From: Lytechinus pictus
Taxonomy: Eukaryota > Echinodermata > Echinoidea > Temnopleuroida > Toxopneustidae
Direction of reading: 5' to 3'
Length of the DNA stretch: 64,000 nt
NCBI RefSeq assembly: GCF_037042905.1
Contig: NC_087249.1
Location: 12,157,501 to 12,221,500, forward strand
This document shows positions 44,058-62,342 of the stretch, one piece after another. The translations under genes were made by a program, and so were the position numbers. Numbering within the stretch: the first letter of the stretch is position 1; the number at the start of each line of letters is the position of its first letter. The notes under the pieces were generated by a model. That model was not told the origin of the DNA, ran no database searches, and worked only from the letters and a program-made list of their open reading frames with translations.

Positions 44058-47000
44058 TCTTCTTATTAGTTGTGTAAACACATCAAATTATCATTAGCAA
44101 TTTATTTATATATGTACATATGTCTGAGAATGCAGTTGCTCAAGTTCTAGACAGATTCCCTAGAGTTGCGTTCAGACCTCACTACGGGGGATTGGAATCA
44201 CGGTTTAAAAGATGTTTGCATTGAAATCATGCTTTAGAAATTTCATAAACAAAAGGTTAACAGTCTATTAAGTATTTTGACTTATTCTTTCTTGATGATC
44301 AAACTCCTCAACATAGTTTTTGAGCAACTGTGAGGCAAAACTTTGTAAATATGTAGGAGATATAAAGTAGATGTTAAATGGCAAAAGTTTTATGTACATG
44401 AAAACATGATAATGAAAATGGTTTGTAATTTATTTAATAGTGAAGTGACAGTAATCAGATTAATGGACACATAGTAGTGCGTGTCCCGTCCATTTGCATA
44501 TTCTTACCAATGCTGTGATGTGATACCGGTATATACATGTACCATGCGCAACTGAAAACTCTGAAGTCACCCTTAAATCTTGTGAAACACCCCCTTGTAT
44601 ATGTCATCCATCGCCTCTTTAATTTCCGTAAACATAGCTACATAGAGCTACCCATTAAGTTACAGTAGTTCTCACAATTCTTGCCAGTAATGTACATGTA
44701 GGGTATAAGATTTCAATTTAGTTGATTATTATTCCTGATTTTGAACCATTTTTTTTTTTTTTTTGGGGGGGGGGGCAGATCGTAAAAAATCTTCAGGTTT
44801 ACCACTGATTTAATGTCTTTTAGTGGCTATTCAGTTTCTAGATGGGCTTTAGCTTAGTCCTTACAGCAAGTGGGTAGTTAAGTCAGTAATCAGTGTTAAT
44901 TAAGTCATCATATATCATACTAATTTTTACCACAGCCCCCCAAGTTTAATCAATTTAACTTGACCCTTAAGCCTGGCTCACACCTTTGCTTTTCTGCTGT
45001 GTATTGTTGACTTAGCTGAAAGCAGCCAAACGCAGCAAATTATATTGTTGCTATCACACTTTTGTGTAAGAGCTGGTAAAGTGCTGTGAGCTAAAAAGTG
45101 GTTGTAAATTTTTGTAATCCAAGCAGTAATGCTGCACTTAGGCTTGCGTATTGCTACACTCTGTTGCTGGCATTTGCGAGTTTCACTCGTCTTTGCTTGT
45201 ATGGGTTTGGGTTGCGCTCAGTCACAGATTTTTGAGAAAAAAAATCAAACTACCGAGCTAGAAACGACGGCCTCTGCTTTAGTCTGCATATTGACCTTGT
45301 ATTAGCTCATTTGATTTTGTTCATGTTGCATTTGGATGCAATTGTCTTATTTGGCCAATAAAGAGCTGCTGAACACAGCCCAAAACACAAAGGTGCGAGC
45401 CAGGCTCTAGGAATGGAAGGGAAATTGCAAGGGCTGTTCCCTGAAAGAGCCACAGTATTCTCATGAAGATGTTCTGTAAAACATTCTGTGTAAGTTTGTT
45501 GAACATTCCTGAAATTAGCAATCAATCTAAATCTGAATTACTTCATTTAAATCTTGTATAATAGAAAAAAAAATGGTAGTCTCCTTTGATTTTGATGCTC
45601 AGCTAAAGTTGATCATTATCTCTTTACTCAGCTCTTTCCTTTTCTCCTTTTCACTGTAGCACAATCTTTTATGCCACTTTCATTCTTGTTTTATGAGCAG
45701 GACTTTGTATAATTCCTCATGTACATGTATCTTTTGAAATATGCTTAATACCATGCTAATTTTCCATTATAGTTGATTTATAATTATTATGTATTGACCA
45801 GGGTTCACATACTAATGACATGTAATATGAATTACTGTTAAAATAAAGCTAATACTGAACATAAATCTTTCATTTTGTGTTCCTTCATTTATTGAATATT
45901 TCATTTCCATTTCCTTTGACAATATTTTTATTGTCCAGGCATATACACTATCTCATTGGTTTATTTTCTAATCAAATACTCTGCATTTCTTTGTGTTAAA
46001 TCTTTTGTGTTGAAATAAATTTTTAAAGAAAGTGTTTAATTTTTTTTCCCACTTCAGTTCTCCCCTTTACACGTAGGTGAGGAGGGAATTGAGCAATGTT
46101 ACACATTAAATTTGAAGAAAAGAAATCACATTTCATGTATCATCAAGTACGTATTGTGTGGTATCACCGGTTTTCCCTCATTTGTAAACCAAGTTTGCTA
46201 GATGCACATAACCATTCGAAAAATTAAGTGTAATCGTTAATGTCATAAATTTCATATTTGCTCCATATTTTGATGAATTGTATTGTATTGTATCGTATTC
46301 TCATACATTAACATTGATTTACTTTGAAATGATTAACAATGATGTGCAAGGTATGAAACAGAATAACACAGGTTTACACTTTCTTTCTCTTTTATTGAAT
46401 ACTTCAGCTCAGCCTACAGCCACAATTTAATATATAAATAAAATGATGTTTTTTTATAAACCAATTTTAAGACACTCAAACGGAAGTATACATGGAATTC
46501 TTGAAGAAGATATACTGAGATACATGCACAAGTACATGACATTTAAAAAGGTAATTTTAATACATTGAAATATTTCACATAAATAATTTTTTTGTCTACA
46601 TTGAGAAAACAAAGGAATTTAAGAAATCCCCTGAACATTTTGGATATTCAATAGCGTATCCAGCATCAACTATGACCAAGAAATGTTTGGGCACATGATA
46701 TGCTTTGTAGGATCTGATGCTGGATACGTAGCTGATATTACTTCTTCATATTACATAAATTGCTGCTAGCAGCCATAAAAGAATCTGTAAATTCATTTGC
46801 AAATGAAAGTAATTGAATTTTAGTAATCATTTCACAATATAGAATTTCATTTCAAAATTGAGGAAGTTAATCGATTTTCAAAATGTCCTCAACATTACAC
46901 CTTTCTTTAACAATTGCTACAGAAGCTATATTTGTATCTGTAAATTCAATTTCAGTTGACTTCAAGTTGCAGAACGATTTTTGAGAGGCCTGTATTCACT

Positions 47001-47150
47001 ACCAAGGTAGGAATGCGCACATTAATGGGCAACAATCTGAGTAAAAGGGCTTTAAAACTACCATACCCCATACTACATGTAGAGCACAATAAATTGAGGA
47101 TCATTGTCAATCAAATGTCTGACATTCACAAAGGAGCTTTAGAATCTGTC
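44058..47150. other. 3' region of DCTN3 and intergenic DNA
   Basis: Apart from the MITE at 44971-45406, nothing coding is recognised. An AATAAA near 45842 is the clearest polyadenylation-type hexamer but is 1.8 kb after the stop. A small TATCCAGCATCA..TGATGCTGGATA inverted repeat lies near 46657-46728. Confidence 0.4.
44971..45406. mobile_element. MITE, TIR AGCCTGGCTC(A/G)CACCTTTG
   Basis: The left end GCCTGGCTCACACCTTTG and right end CAAAGGTGCGAGCCAGGC are inverted repeats. The body of about 435 bp has no coding potential; two short frames on the minus strand at its right end (45307-45525) are dismissed. Confidence 0.75.
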
Positions 47151-47152
47151 AT

Positions 47153-47557
47153 CTAAAGCCAGGCACACACTATGCAATTCGCGACGATCAAAATTTCAAA
47201 GAATTATAATAACATTTTATATGAACATTCCAATAAAATCTTGGCTTTCAGAGTTCAGAATAGTTGTAGCCTGGCAGGACTACTGAAATCAGATATTCAG
47301 TCCAGTTTGAGCCTCCCTGTAGGAATAAAAGCAAATTCAGATCCAAATCGTAATGATGTCATCACCGGCTACGACTTGAAGCCGATTTTGACTTAATTCC
47401 GACCACAGGGCTTGCCGGAAAGCAAAATTAGGATTTTTATTATTCCTAACATTATGCCGAACTCGAAATCAAATAATTTACATCTTTGAACTTTCACATT
47501 TAATACAATTGCGATTTTCGCGTTGCATCGGATCACATAGTGTGAGCTGGGCTTTTA
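47153..47557. mobile_element. MITE, TIR AAAGCC(A)GGC(A)CACACTATG
   Basis: The left end AAAGCCAGGCACACACTATG pairs with CATAGTGTGAGCTGGGCTTTT on the right. Subterminal ATTCGCGACGATC and GATTTTCGCGTTGCATCGGATC also pair. A related left end (AAAGCTTGACACACACTACATG) is at about 54257. Confidence 0.75.
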
Positions 47558-47879
47558 AAGCAGATTTCATGCATTTATTATGCTTCAATTTAGTGTAAAT
47601 ATTTAGAAAGCGTCCTTAATGAATCATGCATGGTTTTCTCCCAGGGTACTATCAAGCTTGATCCTACAGGTGCATCACTAATGGAACCACTGTATATTTC
47701 TACATACATGTAGACAGTTGGCTCATCAATGCAGTACCCTTAAGTAACAAACCTGATGTTAATGCGCTCTAACAAAATATCATTTATAATTGGACATACA
47801 AAATCTATCAATACACGTGCTTAATTAATTGTTGCTGTGTTTCTGTTTATGGTAACTCCCGTAGGAACTCGGCAGGACA

Positions 47880-48095
47880 GCATTTTTGCTGGTAAACGCC
47901 AAGCTGGTATGTAACCAATTACCTAGGAAACATTTTTACGTCTAGGTTAATCAGTCATAGTGGCTGACCTTATAGACGACAGATATTACTCTCGGGCCTT
48001 TTCATCAAAGAGGAGGCAATGGCAGAGTGAGGATTCGAACTCACAACCTTGCGATTATGAGTCCAATGCTCTAACCACTGGACCACAAAATTGTG
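47880..48095 (-). mobile_element. tRNA-derived SINE
   Basis: Read on the minus strand, GTGGTCCAGTGGTTAGAGCA (A-box region), ACTCATAATC (anticodon-arm-like) and GTGAGTTCGAATCCTCAC (B box/T arm) form a tRNA-like head. The outer ends do not pair as an acceptor stem, and a non-tRNA body follows, so it is a SINE and not a functional tRNA gene. Confidence 0.75.
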
Positions 48096-48852
48096 ATTGA
48101 TGTAAGAAATCTGGAGGTGTGAAATTGGTTAACAGGCCCAAATGTCTTTGTTACCCCATGCCTCCGTAATTTTTTCATATATTGATTTGTCACACTGTAG
48201 CCATAAACATACTGATTTCAGTTAACATGCAGCTCAGGTGAATGAATACAGTATTTCGAACAGACTCACAAAACGATTCCTTATCAAAAATTTATCAAGG
48301 TTGTACAACTGAACTTCCTTAATCATTTCACAAATTTCAAAAGGCACAATAACAGAAATTACATTTCATAAGACAATAACTCTTTTTTTACTCAATTTAT
48401 AAAAATATCTAAATTCTGCAGGCAATAATTAAAACTAAAGGTAGAGAAAATTCCTGGAAAAGAATGTGTGCCGTAAGCATAGCTTTTCATGCAGACCCTA
48501 ATTTTTCCTAGAAGCACTAAGTATCATAAAGCCTAAAAATCATAAGCCCAATTATCTATAAATCACCATTCATCCATGACAAAACATTTTTCATTGTGAA
48601 ACTTTTTAATCTCACTTCATTAACCTCGACCACTTTAACTGATTTGACTTTAAAAAAATCTTGAGCTGCAAGGACCCACTTGTCACCTGTTTGTGCAATA
48701 ATGTTTTAAAAATTAAGCTCCAAAAAAATTGCACCTGATAAACATAATTTTGCGCTTCAAAGAATGAAAAATAAGAGGCTACTAGTATACGTGTAGACAC
48801 AATCCACATTTTATTCCATATACTAACATGTGATACTTGAATCTCTTAAAGG

Positions 48853-49125
48853 GATAATAATAGCTGGATTTATATAGTGCTTTATGCACGAGGAAAGCGC
48901 TTGCTATTATTGCCCCGGCTTTAGCTCGAGCTACCATCACCGGCACTCGGTGCATGCAAGGAATTAATCCTGCCAGGTACCCATTCACATCACCTGGGTC
49001 AAGTGCAGCACAGTGTGGATAAATTTCTTGCTGAAGGAAAACATACCATGTCTAGGATTTGAACCCACGACCCTCTGTTTGAAAGGCGAGAGTCAGAACA
49101 ACTAGAACACGATGCGCCCACTATA
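48853..49125 (-). mobile_element. tRNA-derived SINE (second family)
   Basis: On the minus strand the head GTGGGCGCATCGTGTTCTAG..GGGTCGTGGGTTCAAATCC is tRNA-like. It is followed by a long conserved-looking body (CACCTGGG.., GGTGATGGTAGCTCGAGC) and ends in TATAAATCCAGCTATTATTA. A related, more decayed copy is at 53290-53535. Confidence 0.75.
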
Positions 49126-49621
49126 ACATAATCATGATACAGCGCACATCAAGTACAGGTATTTTGTTGTAAATGAGACATTTGTAATGTTTACCAGTCT
49201 CTTTAATATCATAGCTAGATTAATTCTGGCCTGGAATGTCCTGGTTCTTTCCTAATTCTAAATATATGCCACACATTTGCAATGAATTCAAAATCTTTCA
49301 TTAAAAATTTAATGGAAATATTCCAAATATTGTAACATTGCCTTTAGATTTCAGAAAATGATTTCAGAAAATAGCCAGAATGCAATAATGCAAGTACAAA
49401 TTTGCATTTGATTGTCAATTGACATAAAAAATGTACCTATGCCAAGCCTTCCTGCTGTATAGTGTTTTTGGTCTGATGAGGAAAGACTACTGATGAGCTG
49501 CGAATTAAAGGGAAACTTCACCCTTACGATAAGTTGGTTTCAATTAAGGCGACAAAAAAGAAAAATGTCTGTTAAAGGTTTGATGAAAATCTGTCAAAGA
49601 ATAATGGAGCTGTGAATTGTT

Positions 49622-50210
49622 GAAGGACAAGTCCACCCCAACAAAAATTTGATTTGAATAAAAGGAGAAAATTCCAACAAGCAAAAGAATGAAAATGTCA
49701 TCAAAATCGGATGTAAATAAGAAAGTTAGGACAGGACATTTTAAAGTTTCGCTTAATTTCACAATACAGTTATTTGCACATCCTGGTCGGCATGAAAATG
49801 AGCACACTGATGACATCACCCACTCACTATTTCTTTTGTATTTTATTCTATCAAATATGAAAAATTCTCATTTTCACCACTGTCATGTAAAACAAATTCT
49901 TATTCCTCCCTGAACATGTGGAATTACCACTATTTTAACAGTTTATAGTTAAGTCGAGTTGGTCCTTATTGTCAAATCTGTAAAAATTGAGATATTGATA
50001 ATTGTTTATTCCAACAATAAAATAAAAGAAATAGTGAGTGAAGGATATAATCGACTTTCATTTACATATCACTAAGTTGTGCATATAACTGTTTTGTGAA
50101 ATATAAGCGAAACTTAAAAATGCATAACTTTCTTAATTTACATCCGATTTTGATGAAATTTTCAGCCTTATGTTTTTATTTTTCTCTATCGATGCAGAAC
50201 TTCCTCTTAA
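49622..50210. mobile_element. Copy of the MITE B family, right end degraded
   Basis: GAAGGACAAGTCCACCCCAACA at 49623 matches the left end of MITE B. The body follows it closely to TTTTGATGAAATTTTCAGC near 50170. The right inverted repeat is not intact. Confidence 0.7.
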
Positions 50211-50982
50211 AGCAGTGGGGTAGCCTGTTAAATCTCAATTCTAATCTGCTACCGATGTGATAATAATAATGATGATGATAACAATATATTTTACCCAGAG
50301 TAGCTACCAATGGTAGAAACCAATCAGGAGCCGTCTTTCACGACGGCTCAACTCAAACATGTGGAGCAGGAGAGCTCATCATTTTGATTGGTCAATTGTG
50401 CTACAGAACAATGAATACCCTGCCGACGAGATACCAAAGGCTCTCCGCAGACTGCCTGTGAGTGTGTAGTCTTTTCCAGTAGTGTTTGTTTATTCCTATG
50501 CAATGGAAAAAAAATGTATTTACATGGAACCTTGGCAAAAGGTTTAAGGCTTTTTGCTGACAGTTCCCAGGTTTGATGGGGGGGGGGGGGGGGATACATG
50601 GAGACTCCTGCTCCTGTCATGCATACCATTGAGGTAGCTACAAGTGCAAACTTGCTCACAGTAATTCCCGACCCACTCAACAGATTTCAAAGAGCTAGCT
50701 ATCCTGGCATTGGCACTGTTTGCCTACATTGTGGGTAATAATGACTGAATCTAGCAACTGTAAATTCATGCCTCGACTGGATTAATTCTAATATCTTATA
50801 CTCTAGGTAGTGAATCCTAATCGCGGAACGATACCATTTGAGTCTTTCCCATAGGAAAAAGAGTCTTCAAACCATCGATTGCAAAGCAACCATCACTTTT
50901 GAGCCGAGTTCCTCTTGGACAGTGGTAATTCCCGCGTACAATCAGTCAAGTCCTCTATAGACACCGCCCTCTAGAGTTCAAT

Positions 50983-57761
<6,779 letters not shown>

Positions 57762-58305
57762 AATGACAACACAATTTAGTATTAATACCTGACATGGCAA
57801 TAAAGAATAAAGAAAATGAGCCCATGGATAGTCAGATCTCAGATGGTGAAAAGATTGGTGAAAGACCCCACCCATCCACTTTGCCTTTATTATATTACAA
57901 TAGTAATACAATAGGTTTGGTTCATCATCATGTGAACCTTCTGCTTGAGAAAGATCAAGATGATCTTCCATCCCAAATTTCTATTATTTAAACTAAATGA
58001 TTTTCAGAACTCTTTAGTAAACTGTACATAGATTTTCTAGGCCTAGTATTATGTCAAATTAATTTCCTTTAAAAGAAACATTAGTTTTCATTGAATGGGT
58101 GACGAGAAATTCACAGTAGGGGCCTACTTGCAAAGTTCAATCCCTTTTAAATGGATGTGGAGCCAACGTTGTTCAGCGGAACAACCAAAATACAGAGACT
58201 GAAGCTTTTGGTCTAATGTTTATGTATTAAGTTTGGATAAACCAGGGAAGTGGGAGTCCGTTGGAGTTGTGCAAGTCACTGTTTTTTGTTCTTTTAACTT
58301 ACTTT

Positions 58306-58990
58306 GTCCCGTTTTGGTGCATTTCAGGGCAATCCTGTATTTTAGGGGTTTAAATTATTTTAGGTTGCTAACTTCAGGCGACAGCTCCACGACTGCTGTT
58401 AACGGTAGTTCAGTAGTGCGTACGTACGTGCCGGGTATGGCGGGCCGTTAATATTATTTCTTCATTCTATAAGTAGGCCTATAACCCCCCCCCCCCGCCA
58501 TGACAAGTAACGCTGATTACCGTTGGTTTGATATATACCATTATACTCTTCATCCTTCACCCATATACCCCCTATTAATTATTATCCCTATTATGCCCCA
58601 AATAATAAAACCCCCTAAAACCAAGGCGTGCTGCATGGCATTATATTTCTTCATTGCATACCCCCCCCCCCCCGGCCCGGCCATGACTAGTCCCGGGTCA
58701 CGTGACACCCCGACGGCTTTAGGTATACCGTTATTCTAATCTATACCACCCCCCCCCCCCGGCCCCGATATATCGCATGATACCCCATTGGTAAATACAA
58801 CTTTACATCTACTACCTAGCTGTATACTAGTAGTCCTATAATAATGGCATTAACGGCCCACCATACCCGGCACGTATGTACGCACTGTACTACTGAACTA
58901 CCGTCGGTCGTGGAGCCTGAAGTTAGCAACCTAAAATAATTTAAACCCCTAAAATACAGGATTGCCCATTTCAGGACAAAACGGATAAAA
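58306..58990. repeat. Long inverted repeat, ~140-bp arms
   Basis: The left arm (58306-58452: GGCAATCCTGTATTTTAGGG.. to ..TGCCGGGTATGGCGGGCC) is the reverse complement of the right arm (about 58852-58990: GGCCCACCATACCCGGCACG.. to ..CTAAAATACAGGATTGCC) with few mismatches. The loop of about 400 bp has several C tracts. It lies 0.5-1.2 kb upstream of the PRRC1 start codon. Confidence 0.85.
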
Positions 58991-59740
58991 ATCGCTATTT
59001 TGCTCCAGTAAGATTAACCCAGTCCCAGGGAGCTCCCCCCAGGGGCTTACCGTGTATTTGACCATACTCACGGGACTAGCGTGATTTATGGTCTAAATAT
59101 TTCTCAAAATTTTTGCATCAATTGTTAACCCCCTGGCGGTTGTCAGTGTCATGACATTTTTTTATCTTTAATGATTTTCTGCAATATTTTTTTCTAACCT
59201 TCCTTTTTTGTTTTAATTTAAGCTTCACAAAATAAAATTTTCACCAATCTTTGCAGTGTTGAATTACAATGTCAGTTCTTAAAGGAGTTCGAAACATTGG
59301 GAACATGTTAGCTTGAGAGTAAACAGAAATTCAAAGAATGAAAGAAACAAACATCGACACTGTCAGTGTCATTGTCAAAGGTAGACTAATGTTCTAACAC
59401 CAATCTCTACGTGTGGTACCACGCATTAATAATTATTAATGCGGTAATTTCTTTTCGTTCTTTTTCATTTATTTTCCAGCTACATGTATATCAAGCAAAA
59501 ATTCAAAATAAGCATGGTCGAAATGAGTGAAAATTATGAAAATTACCTGAAAAGACAAATGTATGCCGAAATGTAACACGTAAAAGTCGTAATCCAAAAA
59601 TTAAACTTGTCGATGTCCTAACTTTGTTTGTGACGTCAAGAAACGTCATTCGGATTGCCACGTTATCCGATCCGATCCTCAGATTTTCGAAGGTACCGGT
59701 TATAAACCTATATGGGGCGGGGGATCGATATGATAGGCTA

Positions 59741-61625
59741 CCCACCAAAATCCAATTGAAACCAGTTGGATTTCCAACTGGTTTAAATTGGTTTCAATTG
59801 GTTTCAACTGGTTTCAATTGGTTTTAACTGGAATTTAACAATTTCCAGTTGAAACCAGTTGGGCAACTGGAAATCCTAACTGGAACCAGTTGGGTAACTG
59901 GAAATGACTTCCAATTGGAAATGATTTCTAACTGGAACCAGTTGAGTAACTGGAAATCCCAACTGGAACCAGTTGGGCAACTGGAAATCCTAACTGGAAC
60001 CAGTTGGGTAACTGGAAATGACTTCCAATTGGAAATGATTTCTTACTGGAACCAGTTGAGTAACTGGAAATCCCAACTGGAACCAGTTGGGCAACTGGAA
60101 ATCCTAACTGGAACCAGTTGGGTAACTGGAAATGACTTCCAATTGGAAATGATTTCTAACTGGAACCAGTTGGGCAACTGGAAATCCTAACTGGAACCAG
60201 TTGGGTAACTGGAAATGACTTCCAACTGGAAATGATTTCTAACTGGAACCAGTTGAGTAACTGGAAATCCCAACTGGAACCAGTTGGGCAACTGGAAATC
60301 CTAACTGGAACCAGTTGGGTAACTGGAAATGACTTCCAATTGGAAATGATTTCTTACTGGAACCAGTTGAGTAACTGGAAATCCCAACTGGAACCAGTTG
60401 GGCAACTGGAAATCCTAACTGGAACCAGTTGGGTAACTGGAAATGACTTCCAATTGGAAATGATTTCTAACTGGAACCAGTTGGGCAACTGGAAATCCTA
60501 ACTGGAACCAGTTGGGTAACTGGAAAGGACTTCCAACTGGAAATGATTTCTAACTGGAACCAGTTGGGCAACTGGAAATCCTAACTAGAACCAGTTGGGT
60601 AACTGGAAATGACTTCCAACTGGAAATGATTTCTAACTGGAACCAGTTGGGTAACTGGAAATCCTAACTTGAACCATTCAGTTGTGTAACTGGAAATCCT
60701 AACTGGTACCAATTGGGTAACTGAGATGACTTCTAACTGGAAAGATGGGTAACTGGAAATGAATTCTAATTGGAACCAGTTGGGTAACTGGAAATTATTT
60801 CCAATTGGTTTCCAATTGGAAATTTTCCAGTTACCCAACTGGATCCAATTGAAACCAGTTAATTTGCATATTATTTGCCAGTGTGCACAGATTAATGTTT
60901 TATGAGATTAATCATCATTAACAATGTATCTATTTAATTCTTAACAATTTCAAGTACCACACTTTTTAAAGATTAGTATTTAGAATACTTAGCAGTGAAA
61001 ACCATGTTCATAAATGTTATAGATTATAATTAAAACAGATTAAAGGATAATTAGGACACCACTAACTGTTACCAAATTACATCAAATAAAAGTACATATA
61101 TTTGAAGATCTTCCATATAAATATATACACATGAAAGTCTGTATTTTATCAATGCCCTTTACATTGGTATTAATAGACATATAACACTGCTTCTGTGTTG
61201 GCATGAGAAATAGTTAGTGCAAATGCTAATTAATTTGTAACTAATTAAGTTCGTTCCAACTGGAAGTTCCAATTGGATCCAGTTGGAAACCAATTGGTTT
61301 CAACTGGTTCCAGTTGAAACCAGTTGCCTCCAATTGGTTTCAACTGGAACCAATTGAAACCAGTTGCCTCCAATTGGATTCAATTGGTTTTAATAGGGAA
61401 ATTGGAACAACTGGAACCAATTGACAACAATTGCCAACTGGTTCCAGTTGCCCAATTGGTTTTAACTGGAACCAATTGGCAACTGGTTTTCAATTGGTTT
61501 TTAACTGGAACCAATTGGCAACTGGTTTTCAATTGGAACCAGTTGTTCCAATTTCCCTATTGAAACCAGTTGGCCAACTGGTTTCAATTGGTTTTGCCCT
61601 AATTGGTTTTAACTGGATTTTGGTC
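59741..61625. repeat. Palindromic CCAGTTGG/CCAATTGG minisatellite, foldback-shaped
   Basis: From 59741 to 60858 the unit AACTGGAACCAGTTGG(G)(C/T) alternates with AACTGGAAAT(C/GA).. in a higher-order unit of about 180 bp. From 61255 to 61625 the related CCAATTGG / CCAGTTGAAACC units return in inverted arrangement. A 400-bp AT-rich spacer separates them. The outer ends ACCAAAATCCAATTGAAACC and, reverse-complemented, ACCAAAATCCAGTTAAAACC are an inverted repeat. Frames reading NWNQL/GNWKS repeats are by-products. Confidence 0.9.
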
Positions 61626-62025
61626 CTGGGTACCCAGAAAAAATTATGAAATAAAGTAGTAGTACTAGCAGGCCAGAATGAAGGGGCATACAAAAAAAAA
61701 ACAGCTACATAGACCTGTAAACAAATAAATAAAAAAAGAGAAATTAAGAAAAAAAGGAAAAAGGGAGGAAAATTGCAAATATAGAATATATAGGCCTAGC
61801 TATATTGTACTAGCTCCGATCTAGATAATTATAGAGTATTTCTATTCAAGATTCTATTTTGAACAATAAAATGGATTCATATCTTTATAAGTTATGTATT
61901 TGAATGTTCGGATCAATCATGGAGCTATCTGTAATAGATCCATATGGATCAATTAGGCCTACAATACCCTACAATAGTGAAGAAATTAAAAGAAGAAGAA
62001 AAAAAAAGTGTGCATTCGTGTATTA

Positions 62026-62342
62026 CAGGCGTGAATCCAGGGGGGAGGGGCTGAAGGTGCGCGAACCCCCCATAGCGTAGGATTTAAAAACAGAAGAAAA
62101 AAAAGAGAGATCGACAAATTGACCTTACATAGGCTCTATATAGGTAAAAACCCCTTTCTTTCTTTTTTTTGCTTGTTAATTTCTTGGCGGACGAATTATA
62201 GTGACCTTAAATTTAGGTGACAACTTTTTATTTTTATATTTTGCTTGTCAAATTTCCAATGGGTAAAATATTGCACCCCTCATGGATCCTAGCTGTAGCA
62301 CCAACTTGAAGTAAAATTTCAACTCTGGATCCGCGCGCCTGT
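62026..62342. mobile_element. MITE with CAGGCGYG(G)ATCCAG ends
   Basis: It begins CAGGCGTGAATCCAGGGGGG and ends CTCTGGATCCGCGCGCCTG. The ends match those of the 4.6-kb element at 22935-27555, so it may be a short deletion derivative. No clear target duplication is seen. Confidence 0.6.

Noticed and set aside
48010-48085. Functional tRNA gene (Met-like anticodon arm) on the minus strand
   Set aside because: The acceptor ends do not pair and a SINE body follows; treated as a tRNA-derived SINE.
59849-60838. NWNQL/GNWKS repeat proteins on both strands
   Set aside because: Translation of the CCAGTTGG minisatellite; both strands give repeats and there is no start context or gene.
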